From: Jaltomata sinuosa
Taxonomy: Eukaryota > Streptophyta > Magnoliopsida > Solanales > Solanaceae
Assembly: GCA_003996215.1 (NCBI GenBank)
Contig: QJPP01001778.1
Location: 124,001 to 188,000, forward strand
Length of the DNA stretch: 64,000 bases
Reading direction: 5' to 3'
A model generated the notes under the pieces. It did no database searches. It was not told where the DNA came from and saw only the letters and a list, made by a program, of their open reading frames with translations. A program made the position numbers and the translations under genes. Below are positions 20,882 through 33,127 of the stretch, piece after piece. Numbering within the stretch: the first letter of the stretch is position 1; each line of letters starts with the position of its first letter.

Positions 20882-23782
20882 TGTTACGACCCATTTTTAA
20901 ACTAAGTTAAAAATGTTTCATAATTCGGCTATGTTTATTTTTAGAAAATATATAGAGAGTAAAAATAGAGTCGCCACCTAATTTTAGGAAAATCAGGAAA
21001 CCGTTTTAAGAAAGGATGTGGTTTTTTTTTAAAACCTTTATTTTTGCAAAATCAGAGAAAAGGGCAAGTGTTCAGGTTATTTCTCGAGGAAGGTGTTAGG
21101 CATCTCGAGAAATCCGCAAATGCAGTTGACCGACGGATTTTTAAAACATTTGTGGCAAAAAGCATAACTTGTTTATAAAAGAGAGCTTAAAAATAGACTT
21201 ACTTGAGAATGATTCATTTAGCACTTGAATTGTTCTATTAATTCAACTCGCGAGCCAATTTTATAATTCAACTATTTTTCCAAAAAAAGTGGTTGACTTC
21301 TAAAAATTACTTGTGATAGTCCTTGAAAATTAGACTTTGAATTAAATATTTTAATCCAACTTCTAATTGGTGGACATATGAACTGACTTTGATAGCTTAG
21401 AAATTATTTTCAAACTATTTGATTAAACTTGATCATGAGAAAGTATTCAAGTCTTAGCTATGTTTCTGAAGGATATACCCAAATAAATATACAGTTGAAA
21501 AACTTCTTAAAGATTAATTTTAAAAAGAGGGACTCATTTTCATATTGAAAACGCACACATTATATACTTGAAAAATGCAGATTTGAAATTTTAGACAATA
21601 GATCTTTAAAACATTGCTTGCAAACGAAAACTTAAAGAAATATTCAAGCGCTTTAGCGACTACGATTTTTTTATTCCTCCGCTTTTGGGATTCGGCTAGG
21701 CTAAAGAAACAAAAAATAAAAAATGTTAGTATCAACATGTTTGTAGAGAAAACAAATACAAAGTAGGACAACATAGATAAAAGAAGTTTAGAACTAGGCC
21801 GATAGGCTCGATTTTCTGCTATTTCGAGCTACTGCTGCACGCAGGTTGATTGCGCTTTAACCAAAACTCTCGTCTCGGCTTTTGGATAGAAAGAGGATGA
21901 CTCGATGCTCGAATATTATGTTGGGCGTGAATACGGGAGGGAGTCCATTAGACTCGTCGAGTTCATGCATAGAAAAACAAGGAAAAAAGAGGATTAGCGC
22001 AACGAGAATAAAAGTTCACACAAAGCGTTAAAACAGCTCACAACCAGCCATACATGAACGTATTTCAAGCAAAATTCCCAATTGTAGAACTTCAAATAAT
22101 TCAAAATACAACATTTCTTTAAAGATTAGCATCATTCTGAACTCGAAATTCTTTAACAGGATTTTCACCTTGATCGAATTTTACTCCCCTGTTACTAATA
22201 AGAAATCTTATCTGAAAGATCTAAACAAAATATGGAAATGTTAACATAGAACATCTACAAGCAAAGCTCAAGTTTGACACCAAAATGAAACTCATGTATC
22301 TATCCATATACTATTCTTTGTTCGAGAAGATACAAGTTGCAAATAAATGATGGAATAGTGCCAAAATATTAGAAAAGGATTATGCTAGAAAACTAAGATA
22401 CGAGCATGATCTAGAAAGTAAAGTTGACGCCTTGCCGCACATGATTAAACTTGAACTAATTTGAAACAAAAAACCAACGAAAGAAAAATAATTTAGATGA
22501 TAAACTACTAATCAAAAGTTGTTTCTCTACTGTTTGAAATACATACAAACCAAAAATGAAATCTGATATGGAAGAGGATACCATAGACATTCAACTCATG
22601 TCTTACATATATAAAGATAAAATCAGCAAATCGCCAATCTAAGCAAGAAACAAGCCTAACAAAATTTACAGAGCAACAAAAATATTGACGAATATTACTA
22701 ACCTTTTGCGACGCAGCGAACTAGTGCGAGATAGAGTTTGAGAATCACCTTGACGATGAGGATTTCGTTTCAGCCGAACGAGAATGATATCCCGTCAGAG
22801 AAAAGCAACTAAAGAAAAGCAAGTAAAAACGTGCAAGAACTGAGACTTTCCAAGCTCAAAAAAACTCAAATCTATTTAGAGTAGAAATCCATCTAAGAAG
22901 TCCCAACTTTTTGGGTAGAAAGTCCCCCCAAGAATGAAGATATATAGAACCCCCAAATGCTAGGGCTTGAGCAAGGGGCGGGAATATAGATCCATTTGAA
23001 TTTCAAAATTTGGATTCGAAATTGAGTTTTGAAATCCGAGAAGAAGACGAAGACCATTAATGTGGTCGTCCTTGCGAGCAGATGAGTGAGGAAAGGGATG
23101 AGAGAGGAAGCAAGTTACCGTTGTTGCACGCCGAAGAGAGGCGACAAACGCGCATTGAATGTTTCCCAAAATGAGCGAGCATGCTCTGGAATGGCAGAGA
23201 GTGGCGAGATTCTCTCCCCAAAATGGAACATGCCGCTAGGGCTTTGCTGGAGAGACGAAGCGGCGCAAGAGAGTATATTGCTCTTGTTTTGCTGATAGTG
23301 GAGAGATGAGGGAGTATAGGGCTAAGTGGGCTGGGTAGGAGTTATTGGGCTGTCATTTTGGTCTGAAAAATTGGGAATTATTGGGCTGAGGGAGATCTCA
23401 TTTTAGAGTTTAGAAAAGCTTTTGGGCCGAATTCGTTTGGCTACTTCCTTTCTTCCTTATAAATTATTTTGAGCTTCTAACTTAATAACTAACACAATAT
23501 ATATTATGTGATGATAATTAATGAATGATAAAAATATAAAATATCGACTTATAACTAATTTGATAAGTACGGAACTTGAAATAAAGTAACGACAATAAAT
23601 AATTTTAAGAGAAAAGGAGGCGTGAAATGATAGTGACAATTTCGATAATAAATACGTAATAATAAAAGGTAATTTATTAATAATAATAGTAGTTGTTTAA
23701 ATCTAGTAAAAATATATATTATTAATTTAGAAGCTCGAGAAAATAAAAAGGGCGAAAGGAGAGTCAAAATTGGGTGTCAACA
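20882..23782 (+). mobile_element. solo LTR (2.9 kb) of a gypsy (Tat-like) element nested in gag
   Basis: The block starts TGTTACGACCC and ends GGGTGTCAACA, the TG...CA ends of an LTR, and sits exactly inside the gag frame of the SIRE-like element. It holds the GAGTCGCCACCTAATTTTAGG and CTCGAGGAAGGTGTTAGGCA segments that I associate with long plant Ty3/gypsy LTRs. No internal domain is present, so it is a solo LTR left by LTR-LTR recombination. Flanks CTACA / CTAAT give only an imperfect 5-bp duplication. Short ORFs inside are not gene-like. Confidence 0.65.
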
Positions 23783-24392
23783 CTAATTCCTCTCTAAGGA
23801 AAGGGACTCTCAGACTAATAGTGTCACCGAGCCTGATGATGAAAAGCTAGCTATGGAAAGCACAATATCCGATCTAGAAGAAAAACTGGGAATTGCTATC
23901 TCTGAAAATGACATACTGAATGAAAAATTGAAGAACATCACTCAAAATGGCGTCAACGGCAAAAGGAACAGAAGTGAGGCTCAATTTGAGCTTGATGAAA
24001 GCTTGAACAAACTCAAGTGTGACCTCACAATCTCCCTAGAAAGAAACAGAGAATTAAAGAGGGACCTGGTCAGGATTAAGGCTGATCTTGAAAAGGCGCT
24101 TAAGTGGACCATCTTTGAAGTACTGACGCAACTGACAAGTATGAGGTCAAATAATGGAGACGAATTTGGATTTCAAAACAAGAGCCCCCCATACAATCCC
24201 CATAGCAAGTATGTTTTAAATCTTGATAATTGGTTGTGCACACACTGTGGAAAAAATGGACACTACAAGGAAGCATGTTCAGCCAGGATTGCAGCCAATA
24301 AAAGGAGTAGAGCGTACCCTGAGCAGGCTGAGGACATCGAGAAACCTGGTCCCTCTGTAAAAAGGACCAGGATGCCAGAAGAGGAGAAATAA
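23783..24392 (+). pseudogene. SIRE-like gag, second part (coiled coil and second zinc knuckle)
   Basis: Continues the gag frame after the solo LTR. The open part 23853-24392 has a long helical, heptad-like region (ESTISDLEEKLGIAISEND onward to about residue 100) and a second knuckle CTHCGKNGHYKEAC. The coiled coil after the first knuckle is a known trait of SIRE-type gag. The frame ends at 24390-24392 in a region of GGACCTGGTCC-like repeats. Confidence 0.7.
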
Positions 24393-25776
24393 TTCAGACA
24401 ACCTGGTCCATCCGCCAAGAAACCTGGTCTCTCATCCAGAAGGACTAGGTTACCATCTTGGATCAAAAGAAGTCTCATTCACCCCCTATCTCATTACTGG
24501 GGACTCAGATTATCATGGGTCCCTAAATCCAACAAGTGATCCGTATGAAGAGATGAGTGAGAGGAAGCAACCAAGCCTGGTCGTAGACAATGGTTGCTTC
24601 AAGCGTATTACCAAAAGAATGAATGTTCTCCTCTCACTCAAGACACTTCAAGGGGGAAGTGTTCTCCTTGACAACAACAAATGAAATCCAATTTTCATCC
24701 ATGCAGATGTTCTCACGTATCGAAGCACTCAAGATGATGTTGATAAAGTGCAGCACAAGGGATTTGAACTTGCCAATTCTTTGCTCATAACCCTGTTGCT
24801 CTCGAGGGACCTGGTCCACAAAGGAAATCTCCACACCAAGATGATCCAATGAAGACCAAAACAAAGTTGTAAACTCTTTCTACTTGATAGTATAAGAAGC
24901 CCAGACACTCAAGACTCAGTTGACATTGAAGTTAGAGTTAAAGAAGAGCCCTCCTCAGAATATCAACCAGAGGGACCAGGTACAACACTGACACTGAAAG
25001 TAGATCACCGTGTCTTTCTGACTTGCAAACCAGATCCAAAACAATAGCGTTGCTTACTTCTCAGTCCTCAGAACTAATCTGGAACCCAAGGAACGTCAAG
25101 AAGTCTAAATAGATGTTGATCTGGTCATACCCATAGTATACTCAAATCAAGGTTGGTTGCCTGAGTGCTCAATCAGGCAGAAGCTGGTGGAAGAGATTTG
25201 TGCAGTGTACAGAAGGGTACAACACCTACTTGATGATATTAGCCTGTGAAAAATCTATTGAAGTCTTGGTCAATCGATCTGAACTGATCCTTCTCTGCCC
25301 CTGAGTCTCTCCCTCTGGCTATGACTAGGCTACAGGTATCCAGGTAAGCTGATAAATGATGATATCTAACTCAGTTTTATACCGTTGTAGGTATGCACAC
25401 TTGGGAAGAAAATTAATGGTGTATGGAGATCATCATGACATTCTCAAGACAGCTTTCAAACACACGAAGGGACCTGGTCCCCTCTATCAAGGTTAGTATC
25501 ACTAATTATTTTCATAAAATGTTTTGAAATACTGATTGAGACTGCCACATAGACTATCCGCTCTCCTTTTCTTCATATCCTGAACATTGTCATGTCATTT
25601 GAATCTTAAGCGTCGGACCACTCACAACATGACACGTCACCCCTCTCTTCACTTAAGCCTAAATCCTACCGTTGGTCTATAAAACCTCAACAATCCTTTC
25701 AAACTCTCATTCTCTAATTCATTGATCTCCCTAAAAGCTTAAACTCAAACCCGTTCCATCCTAAGATTCTCTAACC
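24393..25776 (+). other. residual protease trace and degenerate internal DNA of the SIRE-like element
   Basis: Near 24580-24670 the sequence reads VDNGCFKRITKRMNVLLSL then LQGGSV, recognisable as the Copia protease with DSG changed to DNG. Beyond this no integrase, RT or RNase H motif can be found, so pol is deleted or beyond recognition. GGACCTGGTCC-like motifs recur through the element. Confidence 0.55.
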
Positions 25777-28005
25777 ATGTCTCAACCAAGCTCCCCAAAC
25801 AAGGTGCAGTCGGCATCACCTGATAACCAAATACCACCTTTGACCTCGCCTGAAACCCCGATTATGGGAGAGTTTCAAAACCCTTTTTCAACTCCCACTG
25901 ATCCATCATCCTTGTTGAAACATCATACTCCTACCCTCTCTATCCCCACTGAACCTAAATCACCCTCTCCTGCATTCTCCTCTCATTAAATGCCCAAACC
26001 CACAAATTCTTCTCAACAACACTCTGGCGACACCATAGAAATTGAAACTACTGAAAAGGAAATCGAGGTGACTAGTGCAGTGCCACCTGAAAATACAACA
26101 GTCACTCCCTCCACTCATTTGAGGAACCTACACCAATAACCTGGTTCAGAGATCGAATCCGTGCCCAAGGAACAATCTCTCTATGAGGGTATCATGACTG
26201 GATGCTCTAATAAGCAATTGTTTGAGGGGAGTCTGTCAGAGGTAAGATGTGAGTCATCAAACATTCTTGCTATAGGAGATGAGTATGTGGCAGAATGTCT
26301 CACTGCAATGGCTAAAGGAGTCGGTGAGATTGGTCATTTAGGAGTAGATGGAGTTAATCTAGCTGAGGGAGGTGAGGGATTTGAATCTCTTGTTTGCATG
26401 ATGCCCTCTCCTAAATGGGATGGCACTCCTCTGAGTTCCTTAAGTGTGAGGATGTTTCGAAATGATGACGAGGAAGAAGAGGAGGATAACAATGCTTCTC
26501 TTGCTACCAGGTTCAAATGAACCACTGTGCCTACTGAGTCGACTCTCTCACACTTGACAAGGGACCGAAAAGAGGGGCCTTCTATGAGAGGAAGCAAAAA
26601 GAGATTAATGGATGTGGCTCTAGATGAAAGCCACTCTAAAACTGTCCAGAGACGCCGAAAGAGGAAGAGTACTGTCATGGAAGATACAGAGGTGGTTGAG
26701 CAAGTCATTGAGGTTGTTCAAGCAGATACTGCTCAGACTGTTGAAGAAACTCCAAAGAGTGCAAGAGAGAAAACTATATCTAAGCAGCCTGTTGTTGAGA
26801 TGATGATTAAGAAAAACAGAAAACATATTAGCATAAAAAGGAAAGGTGCTCCATCTGGTGTATCAAAGAAAAGGAATGTCAAGAACAGTGAAAAAAGAAA
26901 AGTGATAGAGGGAACTGGTTCGACTACAAAGTCTGACGAACCAGTAGAACTGACTCGTGAAGAAAGACAAGATGTTTTGAGGAAGCAGAAGGTACTGAAT
27001 GGAAGAGTGTTTGATCCCGACATCAGTGAGCTTAATGGAATGCAAGAATTGGTGGAAATGGTTAAATTCCAAAAGTGGGATCACCTGCTTAGGCCTCCTA
27101 CTCCCTTGCTACATGAAACTGAAGTCAAAGAGTTATACTTGGAGATAATACTCTCTGAAACTTGTGAGGCGGTAGACACCTCAGTGAAGGATGTGGACCT
27201 CTTTCTGAATGAAGAAATTCTAAGCGAGATACTTGAGGTGCCTATGGAAGGGATCAAGTCAATAGGATATAGAACTGCCTCTAGGAAATTTTTGGGAGCT
27301 ATAGGAAAGTTAAAGAGCTTGAACTCTGAAACACTCCTTAAGAAGCAACTGAAAGGGGAGTACCAATTGCTCTTTGAACTGGTGAATAAGGTCCTGCTCC
27401 CCCGAACTGAGAAGAGATCTATTGCAGGAGTCGCCGACCTGGTTCTCATGGAAGCTCTTGCGACCTTTTAACCCGTCAGTGTGCCTGGAATCATGCTTGA
27501 ACATATGAAGAAAATTATGATGGTAAAGGATGGGAAGCATGGGTTGGGCTATGGGTATCTTCTCTTCAGAGTCTTCTCTTACTTCAAAGTACCACTTGGA
27601 AGAGGAATAGCGGGAACCAAGAAGAAAATGATCACAAGGGGGACACTTGAAGAATGTGAGTACATTGAAAAGGAAGGGGTAGTTGCTTCTCACTCCTTTG
27701 TGTCGGAGATGATTGATGCTCACAAAAGAAACACAACTAAGCTTGAGAAGCTAACTATCCTCATATCCCAGAAGGATGCTGAGATCATGAGCCTCAAGGC
27801 AGCTTTTCAGGTTGCCTCCTCTGGACCCAATGAGGGAACAGGTCGGGAAGCTGAACTAGAAAAGGAAAATGTTGATCTAAAAGCTGATAATGGTGTCTTG
27901 AGGGACCATGTTGAGCGTTTGACTCAGAAGCTAATCCAGGCTCATGATGATGCTAATAAGCGTTTCAGTAACCTTCTAAAGACCCTCACCAAGCCTTCCT
28001 CCTAG
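25777..28005 (+). pseudogene. 3' accessory ORF of the SIRE-like element (plant transposon protein type)
   Basis: Three long segments are in one reading direction: 25777-25989 (Ser/Pro-rich, starts MSQPSSPNKVQ), 26161-27471 (split by a stop at 26518-26520; acidic DDEEEEEDNN, then a Lys/Arg-rich block near 26590-26900) and 27481-28005 (coiled-coil tail ending TLTKPSS). The conserved core is GRVFDPDISELNGMQELVE, QLLFELVNKVLLPRTEKRS, LVLMEALATF and HGLGYGYLLFRVFSYFKVPLG, which I recognise as the uncharacterised plant transposon protein found 3' of pol in SIRE-like elements. The position fits an env-like or accessory gene. I see no clear membrane segment. Stops at 25987-25989, 26139-26141, 26518-26520 and 27469-27471 break it; function unknown. 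Confidence 0.65.
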
Positions 28006-28672
28006 TCTATCCTTCTTGTTGTTTCAGCTTTTGTTGTACCTATCCAATGTCTATGTGGTTAGCTCTTGATAATAATTTCTGAACCTTTTATGTAAATTTT
28101 TGTGATGCTAACCCGACTGGTCAATGAAATGCTGCTCTTCTTTATGTCTGAATGCTCTCTTTTATCATTAATTCTCTTGCCCTTAATTGTGTTACCCCAG
28201 AGGCCATGAGTTAATATTGGTGTTTAATCTGTCTTCACCTGATTTACTGCTTATGCTCTTTTTAATGATGCCAAAAGGGGGAAGAATTCTTGGTAACAGA
28301 GGGAACAGTTGGAGTTCTTGGTGATAGGGGGAACACATAGAGCAGGTCAGAAATAAGTCTTGGTGACAAGGGGAACCAAGGGATGGAACCGATTAACAAT
28401 CTCGGAGCAAAAATGTGATATGCTTGTCATCATCAAAAACGGGGAAAAATATTGTATTCTTATTTTTTATCATTGACAATCTCATGAAGGCACCAGGTCC
28501 TTGTGCCACCGGAAATGAAAGCTGTGAACTGCACCCTCTTTGCAGTCCCGGCTTCAGCATTGCCTCAGGGGGAACAAGTGTCATACGTGCCTTGCGTCAG
28601 GGGGAACTGGTGTGGGCATGGGTTCTCCAGTTAAAAGGACCCACGGGTTTATCATCATCAAAAAGGGGAAAA

Positions 28673-29335
28673 TGATGCATGGTGAAGTTTTGATGATTGA
28701 CAAACTCTTGGAGGGACCTGGTACCGGCAGTGATCTTAAAATAGAGTCAACTCGGTACAGCTGTAAAGTGTACCTTTTCTGCAGTTGGTTGGTGGAGTTG
28801 CAGCAGACTTGCAGCAGTCATTTCCACCTTGACCAATAGCATGGCTTCTAGATTTTGTCATCTCTCATATATAATGAGATGAGACAAAGGCAAAACCTAG
28901 CTTTTGGCAATCAAAAATTAATATTCTCTTAGCAAAAAGCCACTGCTCCTTTCAAGCCTACAAGAGCTCACTCAACGAGGGACCTGATCGTGATCAAGAT
29001 TGTGTCTTCAGTTCCTTATTGTATTTTGAGTCTTTGTATTCGGTTCTCTTATTGTAAACCTACTCTTCATCTCTGAAGTGTGAGTAGGTGTGATTGTTTG
29101 TGCTTTATCCTTTCATTCGTAGCTCATCAACTAGAGTTAGTTGATAGGTTGAGTTGTATCAGCTAGAGGAGTTGATAGATAGGAGCTGATCAGCTAGAGT
29201 TAGTTGGTCTAGTTAGAAGGTGATAGAGTTATCATCTTAAAATGTTGCTTGTGTTGTGACTATTACAAGGGAATGGGGTTAATAGGTTAACCATAGGATT
29301 ATGAGAAAGAGTCTGTAATCAACCATTGCTCTTCA
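28673..29335 (+). repeat. 3' LTR of the SIRE-like element, truncated
   Basis: Starts TGATGCATGGTGAAG after the purine tract AAAAGGGGAAAA (28661-28672). It matches the 5' LTR up to ACCATTGCTCTT and then changes abruptly to IDH exon sequence (CAACGTCTTTTGTCC). About 180 bases of the LTR 3' end are missing. Confidence 0.8.
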
Positions 29336-29405
29336 ACGTCTTTTGTCCTGTATTTGCTTTCTGCTATTACACGTTTTACAGCAGTTTCTAAACGATCAGC
29401 AAAAT
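29336..29405 (-). pseudogene. IDH last-exon relic behind AAE-3
   Basis: About 70 bases matching the IDH exon at 61964-62035 (segment TTTTGTCCTGNATTTNC through TTCTAAACGATCAGCAAA). Together with the GCATCAAC piece at 18690-18697 it is the IDH remnant into which the SIRE-like element inserted. Confidence 0.75.
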
Positions 29406-30179
29406 ATGGAAAGGCTATATTTTAAATGGGGCCGAAATTGGTTAATTTCGTAATTGTGACAGATTTTGCAAAAAATCTGGGCAACTTCAACCTAAGATTT
29501 TCTTTGAAAATTCACCCAAATCCACCTCAAAACTGCACCCAAATCCCTCAAATTCGAGATATGAAGTCCACAAGATGTACCCCATCTTTTGTAATAACCC
29601 CCACTTGAAATGAAGGTCGTTAGGGAAATCCCAAAATTTGAAACTTGAACCTTCAAGCTTTTTTAGTTAGGGGTTTAATTGGGTTTGAATCTTGATAATA
29701 GAAAACGACAATTAGGAAAAATCATAAAATCAAGATCAAGACCTTCGTTTAAAAAGAATCAGTTTGAGCAAAGAGGAACTGAGTATTAGACTTTCAATAT
29801 CTCGTTTAATTCTTTGATTAATTTATCTGTCTAGTTTTTTCTTTAAGACTTTGAGTGCTCGTATGATATCGTCCTTACTAATACGTTTTACGGTAAAAAG
29901 TTCTACTATTGAATTTGATAATCTACTGCAATATATCAGAAGAATAATGAAAATTAAACTTCATTAGCAAAGAACGTGTCATATCCACCATGACACCATG
30001 TATAATATGGGGATTATTAGTTGCATATCACTTTTGGAGAAACTTCAATATTCAAACATAGTAAAAGAACAGAGGAATATTACAACTTCAGAGCAATTTG
30101 CCAGAAGGATAGTAAACATAGTTATCACCAATTATTACAGTGAAACAGAAACTAAATGTCAGTTTCCTGTTAATTTTAT
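29406..30179. other. intergenic, 3' flank of AAE-4
   Basis: No gene. 29406-29690 holds unique sequence with the look of degenerate UTR. From about 29690 on it matches the 3' flanks of AAE-2 and AAE-8 (GATGATATCNTC then the AACTTCATTAGCAAAGAACG part). Confidence 0.5.
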
Positions 30180-32633
30180 TCAGAAAAGACTGCCCAAGGC
30201 TTTGGCTTTCCCCCTTAACGCGACTTTCAGTATCTTGCCAGTTGAATTTTTTGGGAGATCTTCAAATATGACTGTTCGAGGTGCCATGTAATGAGGCAAT
30301 TTATCCTTGCAGAAGTTGATAATTTCTTGATCATCAACATTGAAACCATCTTTCAACTTCACAAATGCACAAGGTGTCTGCCCCCAGTGATTATCTGGTC
30401 TCGCGACTACTGCTGCTTCAAAAACTGCTGGATGACTATACAAAACTGTTTCCACCTCTATTGTGCTTATGTTTTCTCCACCAGAGATTATGATATCTTT
30501 CAGTCTGTCCTTAACTTCTATGTAACCATCAGGATGTTTAACCGCCAAATCACCACTATGAAACCATCCACCTTTAAAAGCTTCTATTGTTGCTTCTTCA
30601 TCTTTTAGATATCCGCCCATTACGGTATTTCCTCTAAACACAATTTCACCCATTGTCTTACCATCTGCAGGTACCTTTTCCATTGTAATAGGATCTATTA
30701 TATCCACTGCCTCTAAGCAAAGATTTTGCACTCCTTGTCTTGCTTTCAGTTCGTACTTTTCTATTTGAGGCAAAGAATCCCACTCAGGCTTCCACAAACA
30801 ATATGTACCAGGACCTATCTCAGTTAGTCCATACAAGTGATGTACTCGAAACCCGAGTTCCTCCATTTTGGAAATGATTTGTGGAGGTGGTGGTGCACCA
30901 CCTGTCATTATGTTAACCTCGTGCGAAAGTGGTTTTCTGTCACTTACCTGAGAATGCGCTATCATGTTTAGAACAGTTGGAGCCCCTCCCATATGTGTGA
31001 CCTTGTGCTCTGCTATTCTTTCAAATATGAGCTTTGGAGAAACCTGTCTAAGGCAAATATTTGTGCCACCAAGTGCTGCTAGACCCCAAACCAGGCACCA
31101 CCCGTTGCTGTGAAACATTGGGACGGTCCAAAGATATACAGGCCTTTAACTCATCTCATGAAGCATAAATGTAGAAATGGCATTAAGATATGCACCCCTG
31201 TGATTGTAAACTACTCCTTTGGGCCGCGATGTTGTTCCAGAAGTGTAGTTAACACAGATAGGGTCAAGTTCACTTATCGGCCACCTTATAGCAAATTCGC
31301 TGTTCCCACTTTCAAGTAGTCTTTCATATTCATGAGTAATAGAGATAGTAGGAGAAGAATTGTCAGATTCAGGGATTAGAACAAGAAGAGGTGGTATTGC
31401 TTTCTCATTAGCAATAATATCTAGCGCTCCCTGAGCAATTTGGAGCAATTGCTGATCCACAAAGATGACCTTTGCTTCTGAATGTTTCAGAAGTACTGAT
31501 ATCATAGCTGAATCATGACGGGTGTTTAATGGGCAAAGAACAGCGCCAGCCATTGGTACTGCAAAATGCAGCTCTTGCATTGCGTATACATTTGGTGCCA
31601 ATGTGGCAACCTACAGAAATAAAGTCAAATCCATAATAGAAAACTAAACCATTTAACTTCCAAACTCGTTCTAACAGAGTTGATCTCATATCTATTTATC
31701 ACAATAAGAATCGTCAAAGGCTGAGAAAACTATTAAAGAAAGAGCCCTACAAACCAACATCAGAAAGATCCATTCAACCTGCTGGAATAACAAACTCAAC
31801 GTGGTGCGGAATCTTATAACGTAAAGTAGTGAAATAGGCAGTAGTTAAAGCATCAAAAACATCAGTCATTGTCATTGTCTAAGCATAAAACTGTTTCACT
31901 ACTGCTAACACCGAAAGGGAAAAAAGGGAAGAACAACTCTTTTGCAATACACTGAGGACCTGAGTCTAATAGATATATAACTGAATACATCTCCTTGTCA
32001 GAAAAATGAGATGGTCTAGATAGTCTTTTCTTTAATAGTTCTTTTTTAACATTTTGCTTAGTTTGTAAATGAATTTATGGGATATGTCTTGTAAGAAAGT
32101 ACAATAGTGGTTGGATAGGTAAGGTTTTCTACTAACTTTTGAAAAGCTTTGGGATATGGATGAATGAAGAAAAGTTTCTGCTGAACCTTATTTCCTATCG
32201 GAAGTTCCAAAAACTTGCACTCCTTACATGAAGGATGAAATTAATAGGAGCTGAACTTATTTTCTAATTGTATTCTAAGAGATCATTGTACCAAAAGTCA
32301 AGCAATTACTGTTTTTGAAAAAGTATTTTCTGCACACTTCAAGGCTTCATCTTATTTTCTAACAGAAAATGAAATAGAAGAACTTACCACATCCCCACGA
32401 GAAATCCCCAGCTCAGACAAAGCAGAGGCAAGCTTTATACACCTAGCATGAGTCTCTTCCCAAGTGTACTTCACAGAAGGTCCATCAATGATGGAAATTC
32501 TTCCTCTAAAAACATTTGCTGCTCTCTCCAAGAAACTTATGGGTGTTAAAGGAACATAGTTTACAGAACATTTAAGCAAACCCTCCATGGATCGCAATGA
32601 CTCAGTTTGATGATCCATTGAAACCTGGCACAT
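30180..32633 (-). pseudogene. AAE-4: acyl-activating enzyme with a single nonsense codon
   Basis: Exon 1 is 32388-32633 (start MCQVSMDHQ; donor GTAAGT) and exon 2 is 30180-31610 (acceptor GTAG). The only lesion seen is TCA to TAA at 31146-31148, in LHEMSS, which cuts the protein after the P-loop YTSGTTSRPKG. All later motifs (YGLTE, HSGDLA, ISGGENIS, NSTGKILK, SLF end) are open. Before the stop it is nearly identical to AAE-5/6 (ISITHEYE, YNHRGAYLNAIS); after it, TEIGPGTY and LPQIEKYELK resemble AAE-7, so it is a mosaic. The lack of other damage suggests recent loss, or an allele that may be intact elsewhere. Confidence 0.88.
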
Positions 32634-33127
32634 GTAGTGGCGAGACCTCTGAATGAAATAAAGGCATTAGTTGAAGCATCAAATTATCAGTCATTGTCTA
32701 AGCATAAAGATTTTTCACTACTGCTAACACCGAAAAGGAAAAAAGGGAACAACAACTCTGTTGCAATACACAGAGGACCCGAGTCTAATAAATATAACTG
32801 AATACATCTCCTAACATGAAGGGTGATTGCTTTCATTTAGCATAATTAAGTTCAACAAAGAACTAGTACAGTTATTTCCTACTATGTTACAATCTTATAT
32901 CAAGGACACATAATCTCATGGATTGTTAGTGTATCTTGGAAGTCTTTTTCCATCGAAAAATATAAATACATGAAGCATGAACTGAATAGGGCCTAAACTT
33001 ATTTTCTAGTTGTATAAATGATCATTGTACCAAAAGTCAAGCAATCAATACTTTTGAAAAAGTATTTTCTACACACTTCAAGGCTTCATCTTATTTTCTA
33101 ACAGAAAATGAAATAGAAGAAACTCAC

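Larger units (their letters stand above)
18750..29335 (+). mobile_element. SIRE-like Ty1/copia element, non-autonomous (no pol), inserted in an IDH relic
   Basis: LTRs are at 18750-about 19593 and 28673-29335, both beginning TGATRCATGGTGAAG and more than 95% alike by eye. A decayed tRNA-Met primer site (ATATAAGAGCAGG) is at about 19596 and a purine tract AAAAGGGGAAAA directly precedes the 3' LTR. The interior has a broken gag with two CCHC knuckles, a trace of the protease, no integrase, RT or RNase H, and a long 3' ORF typical of SIRE-related elements of Solanaceae. The 3' LTR stops about 180 bases early and joins IDH relic sequence without target duplication. A 2.9 kb solo LTR is nested in gag. 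Confidence 0.85.

Noticed and set aside
21520..23295. Short ORFs inside the solo LTR
   Set aside because: They lie in non-coding LTR sequence on both strands and have no recognisable protein features.
23086..23295. 69-codon ORF at the end of the solo LTR
   Set aside because: No homology that I can recognise and it lies within the LTR, so there is no reason to call a gene.
26161..28005. Interpretation of the SIRE-like 3' ORF as an envelope gene
   Set aside because: No signal peptide or membrane segment is visible. The conserved core matches the plant transposon protein type instead.
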